DNA of 14,540 nucleotides, taken from the NCBI GenBank assembly GCA_023426575.1, contig JAFAAL010000048.1, positions 1-14,540 of the forward strand. The letters run 5' to 3'. A program made the translations under genes and the position numbers. Shown piece after piece: positions 5,970 to 13,151 of this stretch (the stretch's first letter is position 1; every line of letters starts with the position of its first letter). Under the pieces are notes generated by a model. The model was not told where the DNA came from and did not search any database. It saw only the letters and a program-made list of their open reading frames with translations. This DNA is from Bacillota bacterium (GTDB lineage Bacteria > Bacillota > Clostridia > Saccharofermentanales > DTU023).

Positions 5970-8135
5970 TTAGTGACTGCTCTGGCTGAGACCGCGACCA
6001 TCGACGATGGCGCGCTTGATCGCCTTGGCGTCTGCGAGGTCGCGCAGTCCATCACCGTTGACGTCCATGGCCATGACAGCGGCAGAAGAGAGAGCCTGCT
6101 CACCCGTCAGATACTGGCTGATCAGCCAGGCATCATCGAGGTCGATGAGGCCGTTGCCATCGATGTCACCGCGGATGACGAAGACGTAGATCTGGTCTAG
6201 GATGCCATTTTGATAGACCTTGAGCTGAGTGCCCGTGCCGATGCGAGCCGCGGGGCTGCCATCGGGAGCTAGGTATTCGAGAGTCACGCCAGGCTGTTGA
6301 TTGAGGCTCGCCTCAAAGTTTTCAATCTGCTGGGTGCCCTGAGCCGGATCGACACCATAGAGATAGCCGAGACCATCGACCTGATACCTCGAGCCGAAGA
6401 TGCTCTCGCCGACCTCATCGCTCACCTTCTGATAGTGGATGATCAGCTTATAGTCGCGCGTGCTCCCGTCCTGTGCCGTGACGGTGATGACGTGCTGATT
6501 GATCTCGCCCGAGACGATGAAGTAGCCATCGCCCGTCACTGTCGCAAAAGGGTCTGCCGCCTTGGCGATGATGTCGACATGGATGACATTCCCTGCGAGG
6601 GTCACCTCAATGGCATCTTGACGGCTGTTAAAATCCGGTACTGGCTCTCCATTGATTTCGAGTGAGGCCAGGCGATTGTTGGGATTGCCACCGACTACGG
6701 GTTCATAGCTGCCCGCCGGCAGATCCGTAAAGACGGGGATGAGGAATTCCTTGGGCTGATCGAGCATGTCGATGGCGCGATAGGCCTCGTAGACGCCGTG
6801 AGATTCCAACTTGGGTGCAAAGATATTGCCCATGTACTGGTGCTGGAACGGGGCAAAGTAGCGCGAGACGAGGTTGAACTTTTGAAGATAGAGAGTCTGC
6901 TGGTCGGCATTGATATAGTCGCGACCGAGGAAGCTCGCACCCCCGAGAATGGCCCGATACGGAGAAGTCCAGGGGAACATCAGGCGGTCATAGGCCTCCT
7001 GTGAGATGCCGCTGATCCCGTCTCTTGCGGTGATCAGGCCATTATAGACAGAGTCTCCCTCCCCTGGGGTCGGGTAGGCTCCGATATTGAAGAAGTTATA
7101 GTGTCCGACAATGCCTCGGTAATTGCCGCTGACAGAGTCAGAGCCCTCTGCCGAGACCTCGAGCTTGACGCGCGAAGCCAGGTGATAGGGGTTGACATTG
7201 GCGTATTCGGCCGCCTGGATAAAGACTTCGGCATAGGGGCTGTCTCCCATGGCTGTCGAACCCGTATAGTCCACATAAGTCAGCGGATCTTCGCCGGCCA
7301 TGAAGGTTCCCTCGAGGATGCGTCTGACACCTGCGACATTTTGCACTTCGGGATTATACTGGAGATTTTCAAACTGGAAGATCTCCCTCTCATTTAAGAA
7401 GTTGCGGGGATCCATGACGTGGGCGATGATCTCTCGTGAAGCACCGACCCAGCCATATTCGTACTGGTGCCAGGTATTGCTCTGATAGTTGAAGTCTGAT
7501 GCCGCCTTGGACTTGTGGGCGTCAGGGCCTGAGGCCGGAACGAGGTTCAGGCCTGGATTCTGATATTCCCCATCGACCGCTGTGGCAAAGCTGTAGTTCG
7601 TAAAGAGCGGGGTAAAGCGCCAGCTGGGATACTTGAGATGGAGGGCATAGAGTTCACGGCAGTAGTCCTCGGGGAAGCCGAGAGCCTGCAGTTCACTGTA
7701 GTACTCCAACTGCTCGACGGACGTGCTGTCGGCGATCGAGGGCAGCTTAAGGTGCTCACAGTACTCTGAGGTCACCCAGCCGGTCACGCCCTGGTACTCA
7801 ATTTTATACCAGATGGAGTTGTCGTTGACGGGCACGCCGTAGTAGTCCTCGTCGATGACGGTGACCTTATCTCCTGCATACATGTATAAGATGAGCTCTC
7901 CCTCGGGATCTGCTGATCCACGGAGGCTGACCTCATCGTGTGTAATCATGGCTGCATAGGGCAAATTAGGCTCTGCCACAGTTTCCACGGGACTGAAGAC
8001 TGTGACTTGCAAGAGCAAGCAAAGAGCTAAAACAAGGAGCACGAGCTCCGACCAATAGCGTTTCCAGAAATTTTTCTGGCGCTTTGGCGCAGGCGGACGA
8101 GACATCGCCCCCTGAGGTCCTCTCTTATCAAGCAT
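5970..8135 (-). CDS. Surface N-acetylglucosaminidase (GH73/LytD-like) with SH3b, cadherin-like and dockerin domains
   Basis: Predicted 721-residue peptidoglycan hydrolase. In order: a basic N-terminus and membrane helix or signal anchor (29-50); a bacterial SH3 domain (about 57-131, with VSLRGSADPEGELI and GVTGWVTSEYC); a glucosaminidase catalytic region (about 145-450); a cadherin-like beta-sandwich (about 487-567); a linking region; and a C-terminal type I dockerin (656-714). In the catalytic part, YHLASRVKLEVSAEGS (317-332) fits the GH73-like active-site helix, with Glu326 the likely acid, and HYNFFNIGAY (345-354) matches the conserved YNxFxI block. The dockerin has two calcium-loop repeats, GDIDGNGLIDLDDAWLIS and DVNGDGLRDLADAKAIK, each with Asp/Asn at the expected spacing. 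AGGAGG lies five bases before the ATG. It is the first gene of the packed run, directly ahead of a cohesin gene, its likely docking partner. The domain calls are strong; the exact bond cleaved is inferred. Confidence 0.87.
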   Translation of the reverse strand: MLDKRGPQGAMSRPPAPKRQKNFWKRYWSELVLLVLALCLLLQVTVFSPVETVAEPNLPYAAMITHDEVSLRGSADPEGELILYMYAGDKVTVIDEDYYGVPVNDNSIWYKIEYQGVTGWVTSEYCEHLKLPSIADSTSVEQLEYYSELQALGFPEDYCRELYALHLKYPSWRFTPLFTNYSFATAVDGEYQNPGLNLVPASGPDAHKSKAASDFNYQSNTWHQYEYGWVGASREIIAHVMDPRNFLNEREIFQFENLQYNPEVQNVAGVRRILEGTFMAGEDPLTYVDYTGSTAMGDSPYAEVFIQAAEYANVNPYHLASRVKLEVSAEGSDSVSGNYRGIVGHYNFFNIGAYPTPGEGDSVYNGLITARDGISGISQEAYDRLMFPWTSPYRAILGGASFLGRDYINADQQTLYLQKFNLVSRYFAPFQHQYMGNIFAPKLESHGVYEAYRAIDMLDQPKEFLIPVFTDLPAGSYEPVVGGNPNNRLASLEINGEPVPDFNSRQDAIEVTLAGNVIHVDIIAKAADPFATVTGDGYFIVSGEINQHVITVTAQDGSTRDYKLIIHYQKVSDEVGESIFGSRYQVDGLGYLYGVDPAQGTQQIENFEASLNQQPGVTLEYLAPDGSPAARIGTGTQLKVYQNGILDQIYVFVIRGDIDGNGLIDLDDAWLISQYLTGEQALSSAAVMAMDVNGDGLRDLADAKAIKRAIVDGRGLSQSSH

Positions 8136-8271
8136 GGCAACCTCCTATATATAAGGGCAGTTTAAACAAATCGCGCCTGGGGCTTTGACTTGAAAATGTA
8201 AAATAAGAGGCTTCGCAGAGAAATGGGGTGTCTTGTAAGTCAAGTTTAGCCAGAATGTAAGCTCTCTGTAA
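8136..8271 (-). other. 136-bp intergenic region ahead of the hydrolase/cohesin operon
   Basis: AT-richer than its flanks and without a supported gene; the open frame reading through it is a shadow of yfbR. It ends in TATATATAGGAGG just before the hydrolase ATG. Two short inverted repeats interleave: 8185-8191 with 8237-8243 (TTGACTT/AAGTCAA) and 8216-8221 with 8263-8268 (CAGAGA/TCTCTG). No convincing terminator for yfbR and no good -35/-10 pair were found: a TTGACT is present on the minus strand but nothing like TATAAT lies 16-18 bases after it. A promoter for the downstream genes is expected here but not proven. Confidence 0.4.
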
Positions 8272-8868
8272 TTAAAAGTTGATTTCGGCCTCGCGACTGA
8301 GTTCGTCGAGGCTGCGACTGTAGGCAGGCAGGCACTCGCGCAAGAAGTAATCGAGCTCGGGGCTCTGGCGCGCCTCGAGCTTATCCCAGAGATTTTTCTC
8401 AGCGCTTTTAAATTCGACGTTGCCACTGGCCACTTCCTCTCTGGCCTTGAGGTAGGCGCTGAGGGTGTCGGCGAGCTTGACGAGGCGGCAGAGCTCGGGG
8501 TCCTCTGGCTGCAGAGCCTCTTGATAAGTCGCTTGAAGTTCTGCTGGCAGGAGGCGAATCAGGCGCTGCTCTGCCTGCTTTTCCAGGGCCTGGTAGGCAT
8601 CTTGCAGTTCTTGATTGTAGTACTTGACTGGGGTCGGGAGGTCGCCCGTCAGGCACTCCGAGACATCGTGGAAGAGAGCGACCTCTAGGACGGCGGAGGG
8701 GTCTGGGCACGGCAATTGCAGGATATCGCGGCGGATGATGGCCAAGGCGTGGGCGAGAATGGCAACTTCGAAGCTGTGTTCGGCGACATTTTCCTCATCA
8801 TTTTGGCGCATGAGCTGCCAGCGCTTGATGTGGCGGAGACGGCGGATGACGGCGTAAAAGGGAATCAT
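8272..8868 (-). CDS. yfbR: 5'-deoxynucleotidase, YfbR family (HD domain)
   Basis: YfbR removes the phosphate from deoxyribonucleoside 5'-monophosphates in the cytoplasm in a metal-dependent reaction. The 198-residue product is full length and follows E. coli YfbR along its whole sequence. Seen: RWQLMR (16-21) with the Arg-Trp pair that guides deoxy-sugar recognition, ENVAEHSFEVA (26-36) with the first metal His31, FHDVSECLTGDLPTPVKY (66-83) with the His67-Asp68 pair, and KLADTLSAYLKAREE (131-145) with the last metal ligand Asp134. The end, ELDYFLRECLPAYSRSLDEL, is also family-typical. The ATG follows TAGGAG, which overlaps the stop of the upstream dgt gene 9 bp away, so the two are likely co-translated. 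Together they can take dNTPs and dNMPs down to nucleosides. High confidence. Confidence 0.92.
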   Translation of the reverse strand: MIPFYAVIRRLRHIKRWQLMRQNDEENVAEHSFEVAILAHALAIIRRDILQLPCPDPSAVLEVALFHDVSECLTGDLPTPVKYYNQELQDAYQALEKQAEQRLIRLLPAELQATYQEALQPEDPELCRLVKLADTLSAYLKAREEVASGNVEFKSAEKNLWDKLEARQSPELDYFLRECLPAYSRSLDELSREAEINF

Positions 8869-8877
8869 GTGTAACTC

Positions 8878-10020
8878 CTAGATTGAGAAGAGGGATTCAA
8901 AGCACTCATTGGCATAGTGATCCGTCATGCCCGCGAGATAGTCCGTGAGCTTGCGGAGGCCAGAGGCCTGGGGCTCGGGATGTTCTTGGAGATAGCGGGA
9001 AAAACGGCGGAGCGCCTCTTCTTCCCGGCTCGCCAGGCGCTCGGGATCTGCAAGTTCATGACTGAAGATTTGGAAGAGGGAGCTGATGCAATTGAGGGCC
9101 ATCGTCTCATAGGCGCGGATTCGCTCTGACTTGTAGATGCGCTCCACATTGAACTGTAAAAGTTCCGTCAGGGCTGAGGCCAAGCCGTCCGAGAGGCGGA
9201 GCTCATCGCGACCGAGACTCTCTTGGACGACGTCACTGACCAGCGTGTTGATCACTTCGGTATTAGTCCTGCCGAGCACATTTTGCAGGGCGAGGGGCAG
9301 GTCGGAGAAATCGATGAGCCCTGCGCGCCTGGCGTCCTCAATATCTCGACCGACATAGGCGATGCGATCGGCGAGGCGGACACAGCAGCCCTCGAGCGTC
9401 GCGGGCATCAGATTGGGGCCAGGGGCGTGGAGCTCTTCTTCCGTCTTGTCGCGCCTAGGGATGAGACAGGACTCCTTATAGGCCTCACCACAGTGGGAGC
9501 GAACACCATCCCTGACTTCAAAGCTGAGATTGAGCCCACGTTCTTGGGAACTGCTGCGCTCAGCGAGAATATCGAGGACGCGGAGGCTGTGGGCCTCGTG
9601 ATCAAAGTTAAAATCAGCGCCCGCCTCCTGGAGAAGCAGATTGAGCTGACGCTCGCCACTGTGGCCAAAGGGCGAGTGGCCGATATCGTGAGCGAGGGCA
9701 ATGGCCTCGATGAGGTCCGAGTTGAGGCCGAGGGCAGAGCCGATCGTCGTCGCGATATAGCGCACGTAGAGCACATGCTCCATCCGCGTGCAGACGTGGT
9801 CGTTGCGAGGATTGAAGAAGACTTGTGTCTTGCCTCTCAGGCGACGAAAGTCGAGGGAGTACAAGATGCGCCCAATATCTCGCTCATAGGCGGTGCGCAC
9901 GGGACACTCGGCCTCCGGACGACGCCGCCCTCGGCTGTCGATCGCCGCAGCCGCATAGGCTGAGAGGGTCTCCTTCTCGCGCTGCTCCTTGACCTGTCGT
10001 GGCGTGAGTTTATTGAGCAT
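8878..10020 (-). CDS. dgt: Deoxyguanosinetriphosphate triphosphohydrolase-like protein (HD domain)
   Basis: dNTP triphosphohydrolase family enzyme that splits a dNTP to the deoxynucleoside and triphosphate, affecting dNTP pools. The 380-residue product shows RTAYERDIGRILYS (42-55), FRRLRGKTQVF (58-68), TRMEHVLYV (78-86) with metal His82, HDIGHSPFGHSGE (111-123) with the His-Asp pair, and RLADRIAYVGRDIEDA (215-230) with the final Asp218. This layout and length match the shorter bacterial dGTPase-like group more than the larger E. coli Dgt. The longest frame begins at 10053, inside pcrA, but the ATG at 10020 has AGGAGG four bases upstream and starts the recognisable MLNKLTPRQ region, so that start is used. 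It lies between pcrA and yfbR in a tight unit. Which dNTPs it prefers, and whether it is activated by another dNTP, cannot be told from sequence. Confidence 0.94.
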   Translation of the reverse strand: MLNKLTPRQVKEQREKETLSAYAAAAIDSRGRRRPEAECPVRTAYERDIGRILYSLDFRRLRGKTQVFFNPRNDHVCTRMEHVLYVRYIATTIGSALGLNSDLIEAIALAHDIGHSPFGHSGERQLNLLLQEAGADFNFDHEAHSLRVLDILAERSSSQERGLNLSFEVRDGVRSHCGEAYKESCLIPRRDKTEEELHAPGPNLMPATLEGCCVRLADRIAYVGRDIEDARRAGLIDFSDLPLALQNVLGRTNTEVINTLVSDVVQESLGRDELRLSDGLASALTELLQFNVERIYKSERIRAYETMALNCISSLFQIFSHELADPERLASREEEALRRFSRYLQEHPEPQASGLRKLTDYLAGMTDHYANECFESLFSI

Positions 10021-10024
10021 ATCT

Positions 10025-10030
10025 CCTCCT
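10025..10030 (-). promoter_or_regulatory. Ribosome binding site that fixes the dgt start
   Basis: AGGAGG four bases before the ATG at 10020. It overlaps the pcrA stop codon (10029-10031), which suggests that ribosomes ending pcrA can re-start on dgt. It rules against the longer in-frame start at 10053, which would overlap the end of pcrA by 25 bases. Confidence 0.8.
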
Positions 10031-12419
10031 ATTCCAATTCCTCGAGCGGACACTGACTCGCGACAAAGCGCCGCTTCTGCCCATGGATCCTCAATGTGAG
10101 GATGGCGTCATTACCGAGGGAGAGAATCTCCTCGACTTTGACTTCGCCAAGCTCCGCATGGCGGTAGCTTCGACCTGCCTCCAAGCTGGTCCAGGCGAGT
10201 CCATCGCGTGAGACAGTCCTCTTCTGAGGCCTGGCCTCTTGCATCTTCTTCTTCAGCTGGGCCTGGAGCTTAAACTTTTGCACTTCTTGCCGAGCCTCTT
10301 GGCTGCGCCGTGACGGCGCGACCGCTCCCCCTGAGGATATATCAGGGAGGGTTCCAGCGCTATTGAGTTCCAGGCGACAAGAACTGGGAATTTCCGTCAA
10401 AAAGCGCGAAGGGGGATTGTATTTACTCTGACCATAGAGCAAGCGATAGCGCGCCGCTGTCAGATAGAGGCGCTCGCGGGCCCGCGTCAGCGCCACATAG
10501 CAGATGCGCCGCTCCTCCTCAAGGTTCTCTGGGTCGTACATGGAACGGTACGAGGGAAAGATTGTCTCTTCGAGGCCGACGACAAAGACGACATCATACT
10601 CTGCGCCCTTGGCAGCGTGGGTGGTCAGGAGGGTCACCTTTTCTTCCAGAGAGTCATCGAGATTGGTGTAAAGACTCGCTCGGTCGAGAAAGCTCAGCAG
10701 GACATCTCTAAGCGTCATAGAGGCCCCCGGACCCAGTTCCAGAGCCGAGCGCTCCAATGGTGTCAAGCTCTCAAGCGGCAGTGACTGAAGTTCTGAGAGG
10801 CTGCCCTGGACACTCTCCCACTCCGCCTCAAACTGCTGTTCAAAGTCCTGCGCATCTGAGATCAACTCCATGATATTCTCCAGGCGCGAACTCTCCTCCT
10901 CGCCGCCCTTGAGGGCCTCCTGCTTGTAGTGGGGCGCGAGACCGGTCTCGTAAATCAGCTGGTGGAGCCAGTCCGAAAAACTGAGCTCCCCATCGAGAGC
11001 CTGACGCAGCGAGAGAATCATCTCTGCCAGGGCAAGAAATTTACTCTTGAGACCCTTGAGCTCTGGCGCGCGCTCCGCTTCAAACATCGCCTTCAAGAGG
11101 TCGCCATCCGTCTCTTGAGCCACTGCCTCGAGTTTTGCGAGGCTGACCTCTCCGAGGCCCCGACGCGGCAGCTGGACCAGTCGTCTCAGCGCGATTTGAT
11201 CCGAGCTGTCGACGATAAAGCGCAAATATGACAGGACCTGCTTGATCTCGGCCCGCTCATAGAAGGCTGTCCCCGCGAAGACGTGGTAGGGAATTTCAAG
11301 ATCTCGGAGGGCGAATTCGAGATTTCGAGAGAGGACGTTGATCCGATATAAGATGGCAATCTCCTTGGCGGGCACACCGCGTCGGATGAGCCTCTGGATC
11401 TCGGACGCGACAAAGCGCGCCTCGCTCTGCTGGTCCTCGGCCGCGTAGATGACAATCTTCTCACCCCCTGCCTTGGCCGTCCAGAGCTTCTTGGATTTTC
11501 GGCCCTCGTTGTGGGCGATGACGGCATTGGCTGCGCTGAGGATGGGCTCTGAGGAGCGATAGTTCTGTTCCAGCTTGATCACCTTGGCGCTCGGATAGTC
11601 GTGTTCAAAATTTAAGATATTGCGAATATCTGCCCCGCGGAAACCGTAGATAGACTGGTCGTCATCGCCGACGACACAGAGATTTCCAGATTTGCCCGCC
11701 AAGAGGTGAACGAGCATGTACTGGGCCTGATTGCTGTCCTGATACTCATCGACCAAGATGTGCCGGAAGCGCTGCTGATAGCTCTTTAAAAGCTGTGGAT
11801 ACTGCTGAAAGAGCTCCAGAGTCAAATTTAAGATGTCATCAAAATCGACGGCGTTGTTGGCCTTGAGATTCTTCTGATAGATTGGGAAGATTTCAGCGGC
11901 CGTCTGCTTGTCCTGCTGGTAGCTCTGGCGCGCCTCGTTCATCATTTCTTCGGGACTCTGTAGCGCATTTTTGGCGGCTGAGATATAAGAGCGCATATCT
12001 CGCGGCTTATATGAAGAGGTCGAGATTCTCATCTCCTTCATCGTCTCCCGCATCAGCTGCTCTTGCTCGTCAATGCCGAGGACATTCAGCCCTGGCCGGA
12101 AGCCGAGGAGCTCGCAGTGCGCCCTGAGAATTCTGAGGAACATCGCGTGAAAAGTTCCGATCCAGATCCCATTCGTCTTCTCCCCGACCAGCCCCTCCAG
12201 GCGCTCTTTCATCTCTCGGGCCGCCTTATTGGTAAAGGTGATCGCCAGGATATTGGCAGGGAAGAGTCCACGCTCCTCAATGAGATGAGCAATGCGATAG
12301 GTAATGACCCTGGTCTTGCCAGAGCCAGCCCCTGCCAAGATGAGAAGAGGCCCCTCGCCATGCAAAACGGCCTCTCTCTGCGGTGGGTTGAGTGTTGTGA
12401 GATCAATCTGTCCTTGCAA
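10029..12419 (-). CDS. pcrA: ATP-dependent DNA helicase PcrA (UvrD/Rep family, superfamily 1A)
   Basis: A 3'-5' DNA helicase used in nucleotide excision repair, rolling-circle replication and clearing RecA or RNA polymerase from DNA. The 796-residue length is close to the usual 720-780. Seen in order: the Q-motif LNPPQREAV (10-18), Walker A GAGSGKT (30-36), motif Ib region IGTFHAMFLRIL, Walker B DEYQDSNQAQ (224-233), motif III GDDDQSIYGFRGAD (251-264), motif IV LEQNYRSS (283-290), motif V THAAKGAEYDVVFVVGLEE and motif VI EEERRICYVALTRARERLYL. The C-terminal tail has a Lys/Gln-rich linker and a small Tudor-like module (about 745-790) like the PcrA region that binds RNA polymerase. The start is TTG, preceded by GGGGAGG six bases upstream. 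It leads the pcrA-dgt-yfbR unit and begins only 26 bases after a strong hairpin, so its promoter is not obvious. Confidence 0.97.
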   Translation of the reverse strand: MQGQIDLTTLNPPQREAVLHGEGPLLILAGAGSGKTRVITYRIAHLIEERGLFPANILAITFTNKAAREMKERLEGLVGEKTNGIWIGTFHAMFLRILRAHCELLGFRPGLNVLGIDEQEQLMRETMKEMRISTSSYKPRDMRSYISAAKNALQSPEEMMNEARQSYQQDKQTAAEIFPIYQKNLKANNAVDFDDILNLTLELFQQYPQLLKSYQQRFRHILVDEYQDSNQAQYMLVHLLAGKSGNLCVVGDDDQSIYGFRGADIRNILNFEHDYPSAKVIKLEQNYRSSEPILSAANAVIAHNEGRKSKKLWTAKAGGEKIVIYAAEDQQSEARFVASEIQRLIRRGVPAKEIAILYRINVLSRNLEFALRDLEIPYHVFAGTAFYERAEIKQVLSYLRFIVDSSDQIALRRLVQLPRRGLGEVSLAKLEAVAQETDGDLLKAMFEAERAPELKGLKSKFLALAEMILSLRQALDGELSFSDWLHQLIYETGLAPHYKQEALKGGEEESSRLENIMELISDAQDFEQQFEAEWESVQGSLSELQSLPLESLTPLERSALELGPGASMTLRDVLLSFLDRASLYTNLDDSLEEKVTLLTTHAAKGAEYDVVFVVGLEETIFPSYRSMYDPENLEEERRICYVALTRARERLYLTAARYRLLYGQSKYNPPSRFLTEIPSSCRLELNSAGTLPDISSGGAVAPSRRSQEARQEVQKFKLQAQLKKKMQEARPQKRTVSRDGLAWTSLEAGRSYRHAELGEVKVEEILSLGNDAILTLRIHGQKRRFVASQCPLEELE

Positions 12420-12445
12420 TGCAAACCTCCCCGACGAGCTTAAGG

Positions 12446-12469
12446 AAAAGGCAGCCGGAGCTGCCTTTT
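12446..12469 (-). terminator. Hairpin terminator after hpf
   Basis: Perfect 10-bp stem, AAAAGGCAGC at 12446-12455 with GCTGCCTTTT at 12460-12469, and a four-base loop. Read on the minus strand it ends in TTTT then CCTTAAG, so the U-run is short. It lies 44 bases after the hpf stop and is probably the hpf terminator. The symmetric A/T ends would allow it to work in either direction. As it stands just ahead of the pcrA ribosome binding site, it may also fall inside the pcrA leader if transcription reads through. Confidence 0.8.
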
Positions 12470-12513
12470 CATTTCTACGTCATCTCTATTTTAACGAATT
12501 TACGTCGTGAGCT

Positions 12514-13050
12514 CTAGTATTCTGGTTCAATCAGGCCGAGATCGCCGTCCTTACGGCGATAGATGAGATTGACCTTGCCAGTCTCCGCATTGAGGAAGAG
12601 GAAGAACTCATGGCCGAGCAGATTCATCTGCAAGGTTGCCTCCTCACTGTCCATCGCCCGAATCGCAAAGGACTTGCGCCGCGTGATCTGGGGCTCCTGC
12701 TCCTCGGGCTCGGGCTCATTGGCCTCGTCGGCAAAGAATGCCTTCATGTACTCAAAGTCCTTCTTACGCTTCTTCATCTGCGTCTTGTGCTTGCGAATCT
12801 GCCGCTCCATCCCGTCAATCGCAAGATCACAGGCGGTCAGATAATCCTCATCGCGCCCCTGAGAGCGGTAGTAGTGCCGATGAATTTGTAGCGTGAGCTC
12901 GCAGAGGATATCCTTGGCTTCACCTTCAAACTTGATCTCCATCTTCGCCTGATCATCGACCCAGCGGTCAAACTTATCTGTCTTGTGGAGAACCTTCTCC
13001 TGCATGCTCTCATTGAGCGTCAGGTCACGGGTGACAATGTTACGGATCAT
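12514..13050 (-). CDS. hpf: Ribosome hibernation promoting factor, long form
   Basis: Long-form HPF binds the 30S decoding region and pairs ribosomes into inactive 100S dimers in slow growth or stress. The 178-residue product has both expected parts. Residues 1-100 are the ribosome-binding domain, with NIVTRDLTLNESMQEKVLHK at 4-23, KMEIKFEG, ELTLQIHRHYYR and the DYLTACDLAIDGMERQIRKHK helix. An acidic linker follows (about 107-121). The C-terminal dimerisation domain runs from about 122 to 178, with ITRRKSFAIRAMDSEEA and LLGHEFFLFLNAETGKVNLIYRRKDGDLGLIEPE. The ATG has GAGAGG about ten bases upstream, a slightly long spacing. A TTGAAT-18-TATAAT promoter and a leader hairpin lie ahead, and a strong terminator follows, so hpf looks independently transcribed, fitting its stress-dependent expression in other Bacillota. 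High confidence. Confidence 0.97.
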   Translation of the reverse strand: MIRNIVTRDLTLNESMQEKVLHKTDKFDRWVDDQAKMEIKFEGEAKDILCELTLQIHRHYYRSQGRDEDYLTACDLAIDGMERQIRKHKTQMKKRKKDFEYMKAFFADEANEPEPEEQEPQITRRKSFAIRAMDSEEATLQMNLLGHEFFLFLNAETGKVNLIYRRKDGDLGLIEPEY

Positions 13051-13084
13051 ACTTGCGTACCTCTCATTCTAAATCGCATATTCA

Positions 13085-13098
13085 TGCTCTCACGAGCA
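13085..13098 (-). other. Small leader hairpin upstream of hpf
   Basis: On the minus strand TGCTC-GTGA-GAGCA forms a five-pair stem closed by a GNRA-type tetraloop. It can be extended by TTC/GAA past one bulged base. It lies about 20-30 bases downstream of the predicted start of transcription and about 35 bases before the hpf ATG, with no U-run, so it is not a terminator. It could stabilise the leader or affect translation; chance is also possible for a stem this short. Confidence 0.4.
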
Positions 13099-13121
13099 GA
13101 AAGAGCGATTAATCTTAACTA

Positions 13122-13151
13122 ATTATAGACAAGTGTTTAGGGTAGATTCAA
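13122..13151 (-). promoter_or_regulatory. Sigma-A-type promoter for hpf
   Basis: On the minus strand TTGAAT (13146-13151), an 18-base spacer, and a perfect TATAAT (13122-13127). The -35 hexamer falls in the last codons (Leu-Asn) of the ArsD-like gene and the -10 in the gap, giving a predicted start near 13115 and a leader of about 65 bases. This is the best -35/-10 match seen in the window. Confidence 0.72.

Noticed and set aside
4797..8135. Cellulosome locus
   Set aside because: The dockerin enzyme is a peptidoglycan hydrolase, there is one cohesin only, and no cellulase, hemicellulase or carbohydrate-binding module is seen.
9223..9963. 246-codon open frame on the plus strand opposite dgt
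   Set aside because: Shadow of dgt, whose HD motifs fix the minus-strand frame; no signals or recognisable domains on the plus strand.
8878..10053. Longer dgt start at 10053 overlapping pcrA
   Set aside because: No ribosome binding site fits it, the extra 11 residues are not family-like, and the ATG at 10020 has AGGAGG at good spacing.
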